DNA of 64,000 nt from Linyphia triangularis. Taxonomy: Eukaryota; Arthropoda; Arachnida; Araneae; Linyphiidae. The stretch covers positions 15,876,801 to 15,940,800 of the forward strand of contig OZ021722.1 in assembly GCA_963978545.1 (NCBI GenBank), in the 5' to 3' direction. Positions 23,893 to 36,756 of the stretch are shown one piece after another (position 1 is the first letter of the stretch; each line of letters starts with the position of its first letter). A program made the position numbers and the translations under genes. The notes under the pieces were generated by a model. It saw nothing but the letters and a program-made list of their open reading frames with translations, was not told where the DNA came from and searched no databases.

Positions 23893-26800
23893 CCTAAAAA
23901 TTGAACTTTCAAAATTTTCGTTTAAAATTTTTCCCATGTTAACAGTATGGAAAATTTCACACTTCTAAAATTTTACAATCATTTTGCAACTAGGGTAACA
24001 GAAATTGTCATCCGAATCGATTTCCACATTCAAGTGGTAATTAAAATGAAATATTACTTCTCAAAATTCGGTATTGCCAAAAAATCTTTATATCCCTTTG
24101 AATATACATTAAACTTACCAATCCTTAGGCAATTTTCCAATTCTCAATTTTCGAATTTTAACCTTAATTGGTAGCCTGGGATAATAAAAGTCATCTTTCG
24201 ATTTCTTTCTGATCATCAATTTGCTCATGAAATATTATTTTAGTACACAATATCGAAGCAATGCTACGTAAAATAAAGCCTCAAAACAGTTTCAGAGCGC
24301 TTTCGTTTCAAAATTAAAACTTCTCATAGAGCTATTCAAAAATAGTTTTTTTTGCCAAAATTTTGAAATTTGTTTGATTTTTAATGTGTTTTTGAATAAA
24401 AAAACACAATTTGGAACCATTTGTTAAAAATGAAATTTTCCATTCAAATACACTCAAAACTGAAATATTTCAAGATTTTCGAATTTTTGAATTTTGAATT
24501 GAATTTTTTATGTTTAGAATACTTTTTTTTAATTAAAATTTGGTGCAAGAATAACTATAAAACATATATTCAACTGCAATTCGCAATTTGAAAGCATTTG
24601 AGCAATTTTCTCGAAAATACAATTCCTTATTGAAATCACATGGCGGACTATTCAATGAATAATTGTTCAAAAATTAAAATTTTCAAAATTTTTTCCCGTT
24701 TGTGATATTGAAACTTATATATAGGAGAATATCCAATTTCAATTTTATAACACTCACTAAATAAGAACCGGGTCTATAGTTGGTTCAAAATGTGCAATTT
24801 TCTCAAAAATAAAATTTCACAATTGAAAACAAATGCCGGACTGTTCAATGAATTATTGTTCAAAAAGTAAAATTTTCAAAATTTGTTCCGGTGTGTGATA
24901 TTGAAGCTTATATATAGGAGAATCTCCAATTCCAATTTTATAACACTCACTAAATAAGAAGTGGGTCTATAGTTGGTTCAAAATGTGCAAATTTCTCATA
25001 AATAAAATTTCCCCATTGAAAACACATGGCGGACTGTTCAATGAATTATTGTTAAAAAAGTAAAATTTTCAAAATTTTTTCCGGTTTGTGATATCGAAGC
25101 TCATATATAGGAGAATCTCGAATTTGAATTTTATAACACTCACTAAATAAGAAGTGAGTCTAAAGTTGTTCCAAAAAGTGCAATTTTCTAAAAAATAAAA
25201 TTTCCCCATTGAAAACACATGGCGGACTGTTCAATGAATTATTGTTCAAAAAATAAAATTTTCAAAATTTTTTCCGGTTTGTGATATTGAAGCTCATATA
25301 GAGGAGAATCTCGAATTTGAATTTTATAACACTCACTAAATAAGAAGGGGGTCTAAAATTGTTCCAAAAAGTGCAATTTTCTCAAAAATAAGATTTCGCC
25401 ATTGGAAACACATGACGGACTATTCAATGAATAATTTTTCAAATAGTAAAATTTTCCAAATTTGTTCCGGTGTGTGATATTGAAGCTTATATATAGGAGA
25501 ATCTCCAATTCCAATTTTATAACACTCACTGAATAAGAAGCGGGTCTATAGTTGGTTCAAAATGTGCAATTTTCTCAAAAATAAAATTTCACAATTGAAA
25601 ACACATGGCGGACTGTTCAATGAATTATTGTTCAAAAAGTAAAATTTTCAAAATTTTTTCCGGTTTGTGATATCGAAGCTCATATATAGGAGAATCTCGA
25701 ATTTGAATTTTATAACACTCACTAAATAACAAGTGGGTCTAAAGTTGTTCCAAAAAGTGCAATTTTCTCAAAAATAAAATTTCCCCATTGAAAACACATG
25801 GCGGACTGTTCAATGAATTATTTTTCAAAAAGTAAAATTTTCAAAATTTTTTCCGGTTTGTGATATTAAAGCTCATATATAAGAGAATCTCGAATTTGAA
25901 TTTTATAACACTCACTAAATAAGAAGTGGGTCTAAAGATGTTCCAAAAAGTGCAATTTTCTCAAAAATAAGATTTCGAAATTGGAAACACATGACGGACT
26001 ATTCAATGAATAATTTTTCAAAAAGTAAAATTTTCAAAATTTGTTCCGGTGTGTGATATTGAAGCTTATATATAAGAGAATCTCCAATTCCAATTTTATA
26101 ACACTCACTAAATAAGAAGCGGGTCTATAGTTGGTTCAAAATGTGCAATTTTCTCAAAAGTAAAATTCCCCACATTGAATTTTTTCCCCCAAAAAGCAAT
26201 TTTCACGAAAATACAATTCCTTCATTGAAAACACATGGCGAAATATTCAATGAATTATTGATCAAAAAGTAAAATTTTCCAAAATTTTTCCCTTTTTTTA
26301 TATTGAAGCTCATATATAGGAGAATCTCCAATTCAAATTTTATAACACTCACTAAATAAGAAGTGTGTCTAAAGTTGGTCCAAAAAGCAATTTTCACGAA
26401 AATAAAATTCCCTCATTGAAAACACATGGCGGACTATTCAATGAATTATTGTTCAAAAAGTAAAATTTTCAAAATTTTTTCCCGTTTTTGATATTGAAGC
26501 TTATATATAGGAGAATCTCTAATTCCAATTTTATAACACTCACTAAATAAGAAGTGGGTTTAAAGTTGGTCCAAAAAATGCAATTTTCTCAAAAGTAAAA
26601 CTCCCCAATTGAAAACACATGGCGGACTTTTCAATGAATTATTGTTCAAAAAGTAAAATTTTCAAAATTGTTCCCATTTTTTATATTGAAGCTCATACAT
26701 AAGAAAATCTCCAATTCGAATTTTATAACACTCACTAAATAAGAAGTGGGTCTAAATATGGTCCAAAAAGCAATTTTCTCGAAAATACAATTCCCTCATT

Positions 26801-27339
26801 GAAAACACATGGCGGACTATTCAATAAATTATTGTTCAAAAAGTAAAATTTTCAAAATTTTTTCCCGTTTGTGATATTGAAGCTTATATATAGGAGAGTC
26901 TCTAATTCCAATTTTATAACACTCACTAAATCAGAAGTGGGTCTAAAGTTTGTCCAAAAAGTGCAATTTTCTCAAAAATAAAATTCCCCCATTGAAAACA
27001 CATGGCGGACTGTTCAATGAATTATTGTTCAAAAAGTAAAATTTTCAAAATTTGTTCCGGTTGGTGATATTGAAGCTTATATATAGGAGAATCTAAAATT
27101 CCAATTTTATAACACTCACTAAATAAGAAGTGGGTCTATAGTTGGTTCAAAATGTGCAAATTTCTCAAAAATAAAATTTCCCCATTGAAAACACATGGCG
27201 GACTGTTCAATGAATTATTTTTCAAAAAGTAAAATTTTCAAAATTTTTTCCTGTTTGTGATATTGAAGCTCATATATAGGAGAATCTCATATTCGAATTT
27301 TATAACACTCACTAAATAAGAAGTGGGTCTAAAGTTGGT
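23893..27339 (-). repeat. Higher-order unit R5 (class A L + 14 monomers)
   Basis: L spans 23893-24603. Class A changes are an 8-bp loss after CACTTCTAAA, loss of a T in CGGTATTGCC, CCTGGG in place of CCTAGG, TTTCAGAGCGC, and about 12 bp extra around GAATTTTTGAATTTTGAATTG. These open a 75-codon frame at 23947-24174 (see findings). Fourteen monomers follow. One has the 51-bp partial duplication (26145-26246), after which monomers switch to the GGTCCAAAAAGC class. Confidence 0.85.
26145..26246 (-). repeat. 51-bp partial duplication inside a monomer
   Basis: The GCAATTTTC...ATTG stretch occurs twice in a row (second copy from 26196) separated by AATTTTTTCCCCC, making this monomer about 244 bp instead of 193. 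The second half belongs to the GGTCCAAAAAGC class, so it marks a join between two monomer classes. The same structure occurs at 48085-48186 and 56006-56107, there with TTTTTTCAACC. Confidence 0.8.
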
Positions 27340-30300
27340 CCTAAAAATTGAACTTTCAAAATTTTCGTGTAAAATTTTTCCCATGTTAACAGTATGGAAA
27401 ATTTCACACTTCTAAATTTTCAAAATTTTACAATCATTTTGCAACTAGGTAACAGAAATTGTCATCCGAATCGATTTCCACATTCAAGTGGTTATTAAAA
27501 TGAAATTTTACTTCTCAAAAGTCGGTTATTGCCAAAAAAATCTTTATATCCCTTTGAATATACATTAAACTTACCAATCCTTAGGCAATTTTCCAATTCT
27601 CAATTTTCGAATTTTAACCTTAATTTGTAGCCTAGGATAATAAAAGTCATCTTTCGATTTCTTTCTGATCATCAATTTGCTCATGAAATATTATTTTAGT
27701 ACACAATATCGAAGCAATGCTACGTAAAATAAAGTCTCAAAACAGTTTCTGAGCGCTTTCGTTTCAAAATTTCAACTTCTCATAGAGCTATTCAAAAATA
27801 GTTTTTTTTGCCAAAATTTTGAAATTTGTTTGATTTTTAATGTGTTTTTGAATAAAAAAACACGATTTGGAACCATTTGTTAAAAATGAAATTTTCCATT
27901 CAAATACACTCAAAACTGAAATATTTCAAGATTTTCGAAAAATTGAATTTTTTATTTTTAGAATACTTTTTTTTAATTAAAATTTGTTACAAGAATAACT
28001 ATAAAACATATATCCAACTGCAATTCGCAATTTGAAAGCATTTGAGCAATTTTCTCGAAAATACAATTCTACATTGAAATTACATGGCGGACTATTCAAT
28101 GAATAATTGTTCAAAAAGTAAAATTTTCAAAATTTGTTCCGTTTGGTGATATTGAAGCTTATATATAGGAGAATCTCCAATTCCAATTTTATAACACTCA
28201 CTAAATAAGAAGTGGGTCTATAGTTGGTTCAAAATGTGCAATTTTCTCAAAAATAAGATTTCGCCATTGGAAACACATGACGGACTGTTCAATGAATTAT
28301 TGTTCAAAAAGTAAAATTTTCAAAATTTTTTCCGGTTTGTGATATTAAAGCTTATATATAGGAGAATCTCCAATTCCAATTTTATAACACTCACTAAATA
28401 AAAAATGGGTCTATAGTTGGTTCAAAATGTGCAAATTTCTCAAAAATAAAATTTCCCCATTGAAAACACATGGCGGACTGTTCAATGAATTATTGTTCAA
28501 AAAGTAAAATTTTCAAAATTTTTTCCGGTTTGTGATATCGAAGCTCATATATAGGAGAATCTCGAATTTGAATTTTATAACACTCACTAAATAAGAAGTG
28601 GATCTAAAGTTGTTCCAAAAAGTGCGATTTTCTCAAAAATAAGATTTCGCCATTGAAAACACATGACGGACTATTCAATGAATAATTTTTCAAAAAGTAA
28701 AATTTTCAAAATTTGTTCCGGTGTGTGATATTGAAGCTTATATATAGGAGAATCTCCAATTCCAATTTTATAACACTCACTAAATAAGAAGCGGGTCTAT
28801 AGTTGGTTCAAAATGTGCAAATTTCTCAAAAATAAGATTTCGCCATTGGAAACACATGACGGACTATTCAATGAATAATTTTTCAAAAAGTAAAATATTC
28901 AAAATTTGTTCCGGTATGTGATATTGAAGCTTATATATAGGAGAATCTCCAATTTCAATTTTATAACACTCACTAAATAAGAAGTGGGTCTAAAGTTGTT
29001 CCAAAAAGTGCAATTTTCTAAAAAATAGAATTTCCCTATTGAAAACACATGGCGGACTGTTCAATGAATTATTGTTCAAAAATTAAAATTTTCAAAAATT
29101 TTTCCGGTTTGTGAAATTGAAGCTCATATATAGGAGAATCTCGAATTTGAATTTTATAACACTCACTAAATAAGATGTGGGTCTATAGTTGGTTCAAAAT
29201 GTGCAATTTTCTCAAAAATAAGATTTCGCCATTGGAAACACATGACGGACTATTCAATGAATAATTTTTCAAAAAGTAAAATATTCAAAATTTGTTCCGG
29301 TGTGTGATATTGAAGCTTATATATAGGAGAATCTCCAATTTCAATTTTATAACACTCACTAAATAAGAAGTGGGTCTAAAGTTGTTCCAAAAAGTGCAAT
29401 TTTCTAAAAAATAGAATTTCCCTATTGAAAACACATGGCGGACTGTTCAATGAATTATTGTTCAAAAAGTAAAATTTTCAAAAATTTTTCCGGTTTGTGA
29501 AATTGAAGCTCATATATAGGAGAATCTCGAATTTGAATTTTATAACACTCACTAAATAAGATGTGGGTCTATAGTTGGTTCAAAATGTGCAATTTTCTCA
29601 AAAATAAGATTTCGCCATTGAAAACACATGACGGACTATTCAATGAATAATTTTTCAAAAAGTAAAATTTTCAAAATTTGTTCCGGTGTGTGATATTGAA
29701 GCTTATATATAGGAGAATCTCCAATTCCAATTTTATAACACTCACTAAATAAGAAGCGGGTCTATAGTTGGTTCAAAATGTGCAATTTTCTCAAAAATAA
29801 AATTTCACAATTGAAAACACATGGCGGACTGTTCAATGAATTATTGTTCAAAAAGTAAAATTTTCAAAATTTGTTCCGATGTGTGATATTGAAGCTTATA
29901 TATAGGAGAATCTCCAATTCCAATTTTATAACACTCACTAAATAAGAAGTGGGTCTATACTTGGTTCAAAATGTGCAAATTTCTCAAAAATAAAATTTCC
30001 CCATTGAAAACACATGGCGGACTGTTCAATGAATTATTTTTCAAAAAGTAAAATTTTCAAAATTTTTTCCGGTTTGTGATATTGAAGCTCATATATAAGA
30101 GAATCTCGAATTTGAATTTTATAACACTCACTAAATAAGAAGTGGGTCTAAAGATGTTCCAAAAAGTGCAATTTTCTCAAAAATAAGATTTCGAAATTGG
30201 AAACACATGACGGACTATTCAATGAATAATTTTTCAAAAAGTAAAATTTTCAAAATTTGTTCCGGTGTGTGATATTGAAGCTTATATATAGGAGAATCTC

Positions 30301-30544
30301 CAATTCCAATTTTATAACACTCACTAAATAAGAAGCGGGTCTATAGTTGGTTCAAAATGTGCAATTTTCTCAAAAATAAAATTTCACAATTGAAAACACA
30401 TGGCGGACTGTTCAATGAATTATTGTTCAAAAAGTAAAATTTTCAAAATTTTTTCCGGTTTGTGATATTGAAGCTCATATATAGGAGAATCTCATATTCG
30501 AATTTTATAACACTCACTAAATAAGAAGTGGGTCTAAAGTTGGT
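27340..30544 (-). repeat. Higher-order unit R6 (class B L + 13 monomers)
   Basis: L spans 27340-28047. Class B marks are ACTAGGTAACAG (one G lost), CTCAAAAGTCGG, TTTTCGTGTAAA, AAAGTCTC and CACGATTTGG. Thirteen monomers follow. The first four match R8; then the array switches near 28800. A two-monomer block is repeated at about 386 bp spacing (28987 and 29179 against 29372 and 29565). Confidence 0.85.
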
Positions 30545-33500
30545 CCTAAAAATTGAACTTTCAAAATTTTCGTTTAAAATTTTTCCCATGTTAACAGTAT
30601 GGAAAATTTCACACTTCTAAAATTTTACAATCATTTTGCAAATAGGGTAACAGAAATTGTCATCCGAATCGATTTCCACATTCAAGTGGTAATTAAAATG
30701 AAATATTACTTCTCAAAATTCGGTATTGCCAAAAAATCTTTATATCCCTTTGAATATACATTAAACTTACCAATCCTTAGGCAATTTTCCAATTCTCAAT
30801 TTTCGAATTTTAACCTTAATTGGTAGCCTGGGATAATAAAAGTCATCTTTCGATTTCTTTCTGATCATCAATTTGCTCATGAAATATTATTTTAGTACAC
30901 AATATCGAAGCAATGCTACGTAAAATAAAGCCTCAAAACAGTTTCAGAGCGCTTTCGTTTCAAAATTTCAACTTCTCATAGAGCTATTCAAAAATAGTTT
31001 TTTTTGCCAAAATTTTGAAATTTGTTTGATTTTTAATGTGTTTTTGAATAAAAAAACACAATTTGGAACCATTTGTTAAAAATGAAATTTTCCATTCAAA
31101 TACACTCAAAACTGAAATATTTCAAGATTTTCGAATTTTTGAATTTTGAATTGAATTTTTTATGTTTAGAATACTTTTTTTTAATTAAAATTTGGTACAA
31201 TAATAACTATAAAACATATATTCAACTGCAATTCGCAATTTGAAAGCATTTGAGCAATTTTCTCGAAAATACAATTCCTTATTGAAATCACATGGCGGAC
31301 TATTCAATGAATAATTGTTCAAAAATTAAAATTTTCAAAAATTTTTCCCGTTTGTGATATTGAAACTTATATATAGGAGAATATCCAATTTCAATTTTAT
31401 AACACTCACTAAATAAGAACCGGGTCTATAGTTGGTTCAAAATGTGCAATTTTCTCAAAAATAAAATTTCACAATTGAAAACAAATGCCGGACTGTTCAA
31501 TGAATTATTGTTCAAAAAGTAAAATTTTCAAAATTTGTTCCGGTGTGTGATATTGAAGCTTATATATAGGAGAATCTCCAATTCCAATTTTATAACACTC
31601 ACTAAATAAGAAGTGGGTCTATAGTTGGTTCAAAATGTGCAAATTTCTCAAAAATAAAATTTCCCCATTGAAAACACATGGCGGACTGTTCAATGAATTA
31701 TTGTTAAAAAAGTAAAATTTTCAAAATTTTTTCCGGTTTGTGATATCGAAGCTCATATATAGGAGAATCTCGAATTTGAATTTTATAACACTCACTAAAT
31801 AAGAAGTGAGTCTAAAGTTGTTCCAAAAAGTGCAATTTTCAAAAAAATAAAATTTCCCCATTGAAAACACATGGCGGACTGTTCAATGAATTATTGTTCA
31901 AAAAATAAAATTTTCAAAATTTTTTCCGGTTTGTGATATTGAAGCTCATATAGAGGAGAATTTCGAATTTGAATTTTATTACACTCACTAAATAAGAAGG
32001 GGGTCTAAAATTGTTCCAAAAAGTGCAATTTTCTCAAAAATAAGATTTCGCCATTGGAAACACATGACGGACTATTCAATGAATAATTTTTCAAAAAGTA
32101 AAATTTTCCAAATTTGTTCCGGTGTGTGATATTGAAGCTTATATATAGGAGAATCTCCAATTCCAATTTTATAATACTCACTGAATAAGAAGCGGGTCTA
32201 TAGTTGGTTCAAAATGTGCAATTTTCTCAAAAATAAAATTTCACAATTGAAAACACATGGCGGACTGTTCAATGAATTATTGTTCAAAAAGTAAAATTTT
32301 CAAAATTTGTTCCGGTTTGTGATATTGAAGCTTATATATAGGAGAATCTCCAATTCCAATTTTATAACACTCACTAAATAAGATGTGGGTCTATAGTTGG
32401 TTCAAAATGTGCAAATTTCTCAAAAATAAAATTTCCCCATTGAAAACGCATGGCGGACTGTTCAATGAATTATTGTTCAAAAAGTAAAATTTTCAAAATT
32501 TTTTCCGGTTTGGGATATCGAAGCTCATATATAGGAGAATCTCGAATTTGAATTTTATAACACTCACTAAATAAGAAGTGGGTCTAAAGTTGTTCCAAAA
32601 AGTGCAATTTTCTCAAAAATAAGATTTCGCCATTGGAAACACATGACGGACTATTCAATGAATAATTTTTCAAAAAGTAAAATTTTCAAAATTTGTTCCG
32701 GTGTGTGATATTGAAGCTTATATATAGGAGAATCTCCAATTCCAATTTTATAACACTCACTAAATAAGAAGCGGGTCTATAGTTGGTTCAAAATGTGCAA
32801 TTTTCTCAAAAATAAAATTTCACAATTGAAAACACATGGCGGACTGTTCAATGAATTATTGTTCAAAAAGTAAAATTTTCAAAATTTGTTCCGATGTGTG
32901 ATATTGAAGCTTATATATAGGAGAATCTCCAATTCCAATTTTATAACACTCACTAAATAAGAAGTGGGTCTATACTTGGTTCAAAATGTGCAAATTTCTC
33001 AAAAATAAAATTTCCCCATTGAAAACACTTGGCGGACTGTTCAATGAATTATTTTTCAAAAAGTAAAATTTTCAAAATTTTTTCCGGTTTGTGATATTAA
33101 AGCTCATATATAAGAGAATCTCGAATTTGAATTTTATAACACTCACTAAATAAGAAGTGGGTCTAAAGATGTTCCAAAAAGTGCAATTTTCTCAAAAATA
33201 AGATTTCGAAATTGGAAACACATGACGGACTATTCAATGAATAATTTTTCAAAAAGTAAAATTTTCAAAATTTGTTCCCATTTTTTATATTGAAGCTCAT
33301 ACATAAGAAAATCTCCAATTCGAATTTTATAACACTCACTAAATAAGAAGTGGGTCTAAATATGGTCCAAAAAGCAATTTTCTCGAAAATACAATTCCCT
33401 CATTGAAAACACATGGCGGACTATTCAATGAATTATTGTTCAAAAAGTAAAATTTTCCAAAATTTTTCCCTTTTTTTATATTGAAGCTCATATATAGGAG

Positions 33501-34516
33501 AATCTCCAATTCAAATTTTATAACACTCACTAAATAAGAAGTGTGTCTAAAGTTGGTCCAAAAAGCAATTTTCACGAAAATAAAATTCCCTCATTGAAAA
33601 CACATGGCGGACTATTCAATGAATTATTGTTCAAAAAGTAAAATTTTCAAAATTTTTTCCCGTTTTTGATATTGAAGCTTATATATAGGAGAATCTCTAT
33701 TTCCAATTTTATAACACTCACTAAATAAGAAGTGGGTTTAAAGTTGGTCCAAAAAATGCAATTTTCTCAAAAGTAAAACTCCCCAATTGAAAACACATGG
33801 CGGACTTTTCAATGAATTATTGTTCAAAAAGTAAAATTTTCAAAATTGTTCCCATTTTTTATATTGAAGCTCATACATAAGAAAATCTCCAATTCGAATT
33901 TTATAACACTCACTAAATAAGAAGTGGGTCTAAATATGGTCCAAAAAGCAATTTTCTCGAAAATACAATTCCCTCATTGAAAACACATGGCGGACTATTC
34001 AATAAATTATTGTTCAAAAAGTAAAATTTTCAAAATTTTTCCCGTTTGTGATATTGAAGCTTATATATAGGAGAGTCTCTAATTCCAATTTTATAACACT
34101 CACTAAATCACAAGTGGGTCTAAAGTTTGTCCAAAAAGTGCAATTTTCTCAAAAATAAAATTCCCCCATTGAAAACACATGGCGGACTGTTCAATGAATT
34201 ATTGTTCAAAAAGTAAAATTTTCAAAATTTGTTCCGGTTGGTGATATTGAAGCTTATATATAGGAGAATCTAAAATTCCAATTTTATAACACTCACTAAA
34301 TAAGAAGTGGGTCTATAGTTGGTTCAAAATGTGCAAATTTCTCAAAAATAAAATTTCCCCATTGAAAACACATGGCGGACTGTTCAATGAATTATTTTTC
34401 AAAAAGTAAAATTTTCAAAATTTTTTCCTGTTTGTGATATTGAAGCTCATATATAGGAGAATCTCATATTCGAATTTTATAACACTCACTAAATAAGAAG
34501 TGGGTCTAAAGTTGGT
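30545..34516 (-). repeat. Higher-order unit R7 (class A L + 17 monomers)
   Basis: L spans 30545-31255, class A, 6652 bp from R5, with an open frame at 30599-30826 like that of R5 but one codon different. Seventeen monomers follow. The first ten are of the common classes; those from about 33352 to 34116 are mainly GGTCCAAAAAGC or closely related monomers 191-192 bp long. The unit is repeated with few changes in R15 and R18. Confidence 0.85.
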
Positions 34517-36756
34517 CCTAAAAATTGAACTTTCAAAATTTTCGTGTAAAATTTTTCCCATGTTAACAGTATGGAAAATTTCACACTTCTAAATTTTCAA
34601 AATTTTACAATCATTTTGCAACTAGGTAACAGAAATTGTCATCCGAATCGATTTCCACATTCAAGTGGTTATTAAAATGAAATTTTACTTCTCAAAAGTC
34701 GGTTATTGCCAAAAAAATCTTTATATCCCTTTGAATATACATTAAACTTACCAATCCTTAGGCAATTTTCCAATTCTCAATTTTCGAATTTTAACCTTAA
34801 TTTGTAGCCTAGGATAATAAAAGTCATCTTTCGATTTCTTTCTGATCATCAATTTGCTCATGAAATATTATTTTAGTACACAATATCGAAGCAATGCTAC
34901 GTAAAATAAAGTCTCAAAACAGTTTCTGAGCGCTTTCGTTTCAAAATTTCAACTTCTCATAGAGCTATTCAAAAATAGTTTTTTTTGCCAAAATTTTGAA
35001 ATTTGTTTGATTTTTAATGTGTTTTTGAATAAAAAAACACGATTTGGAACCATTTGTTAAAAATGAAATTTTCCATTCAAATACACTCAAAACTGAAATA
35101 TTTCAAGATTTTCGAAAAATTGAATTTTTTATTTTTAGAATACTTTTTTTTAATTAAAATTTGTTACAAGAATAACTATAAAACATATATCCAACTGCAA
35201 TTCGCAATTTGAAAGCATTTGAGCAATTTTCTCGAAAATACAATTCTACATTGAAATTACATGGCGGACTATTCAATGAATAATTGTTCAAAAAGTAAAA
35301 TTTTCAAAATTTGTTCCGTTTGGTGATATTGAAGCTTATATATAGGAGAATCTCCAATTCCAATTTTATAACACTCACTAAATAAGAAGTGGGTCTATAG
35401 TTGGTTCAAAATGTGCAATTTTCTCAAAAATAAGATTTCGCCATTGGAAACACATGACGGACTGTTCAATGAATTATTGTTCAAAAAGTAAAATTTTCAA
35501 AATTTTTTCCGGTTTGTGATATTAAAGCTTATATATAGGAGAATCTCCAATTCCAATTTTATAACACTCACTAAATAAAAAGTGGGTCTATAGTTGGTTC
35601 AAAATGTGCAAATTTCTCAAAAATAAAATTTCCCCATTGAAAACACATGGCGGAATGTTCAATGAATTATTGTTCAAAAAGTAAAATTTTCAAAATTTTT
35701 TCCGGTTTGTGATATCGAAGCTCATATATAGGAGAATCTCGAATTTGAATTTTATAACACTCACTAAATAAGAAGTGGATCTAAAGTTGTTCCAAAAAGT
35801 GCGATTTTCTCAAAAATAAGATTTCGCCATTGAATACACATGACGGACTATTCAATGAATAATTTTTCAAAAAGTAAAATTTTCAAAATTTGTTCCGGTG
35901 TGTGATATTGAAGCTTATATATAGGAGAATCTCCAATTCCAATTTTATAACACTCACTAAATAAGAAGCGGGTCTATAGTTGGTTCAAAATGTGCAATTT
36001 TCTCAAAAATAAAATTTCACAATTGAAAACACATGGCGGACTGTTCAATGAATTATTGTTCAAAAAGTAAAATTTTCAAAATTTGTTCCGGTTTGTGATA
36101 TTGAAGCTTATATATAGGAGAATCTCCAATTCCAATTTTATAACACTCACTAAATAAGAAGTGGGTCTATATTTGGTTCAAAATGTGCAATTTTCTAAAA
36201 AATAGAATTTCCCTATTGAAAACACATGGCGGACTGTTCAATGAATTATTGTTCAAAAAGTAAAATTTTCAAAAATTTTTCCGGTTTGTGAAATTGAAGC
36301 TCTTATATATTAGAATCTCGAATTTGAATTTTATAACACTCACTAAATAAGATGTGGGTCTATAGTTGGTTCAAAATGTGCAATTTTCTCAAAAATAAGA
36401 TTTCGCCATTGGAAACACATGACGGACTATTCAATGAATAATTTTTCAAAAAGTAAACTTTTCAAAATTTGTTCCGGTGTGTGATATTGAAGCTTATATA
36501 TAGGAGAATCTCCAATTTCAATTTTATAACACTCACTAAATAAGAAGTGGGTCTAAAGTTGTTCCAAAAAGTGCAATTTTCTAAAAAATAAAATTTCCCC
36601 ATTGAAAACACATGGCGGACTGTTCAATGAATTATTGTTCAAAAAGTAAAATTTTCAAAAATTTTTCCGGTTTGTGATATTGAAGCTCATATATAGGAGA
36701 ATCTCCTATTCGAATTTTATAACACTAACTAAATAAGAAGTGGGTCTAAAGTTGGT
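34517..36756 (-). repeat. Higher-order unit R8 (class B L + 8 monomers)
   Basis: L spans 34517-35224, class B. The eight-monomer array, with marks GGCGGAATGTTC, CATTGAATACACATG and CTCTTATATATTAG, is the same as in R11, whose L is class E. It is also repeated, as far as the window shows, in R19. The L and the array have therefore been recombined. Confidence 0.85.
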
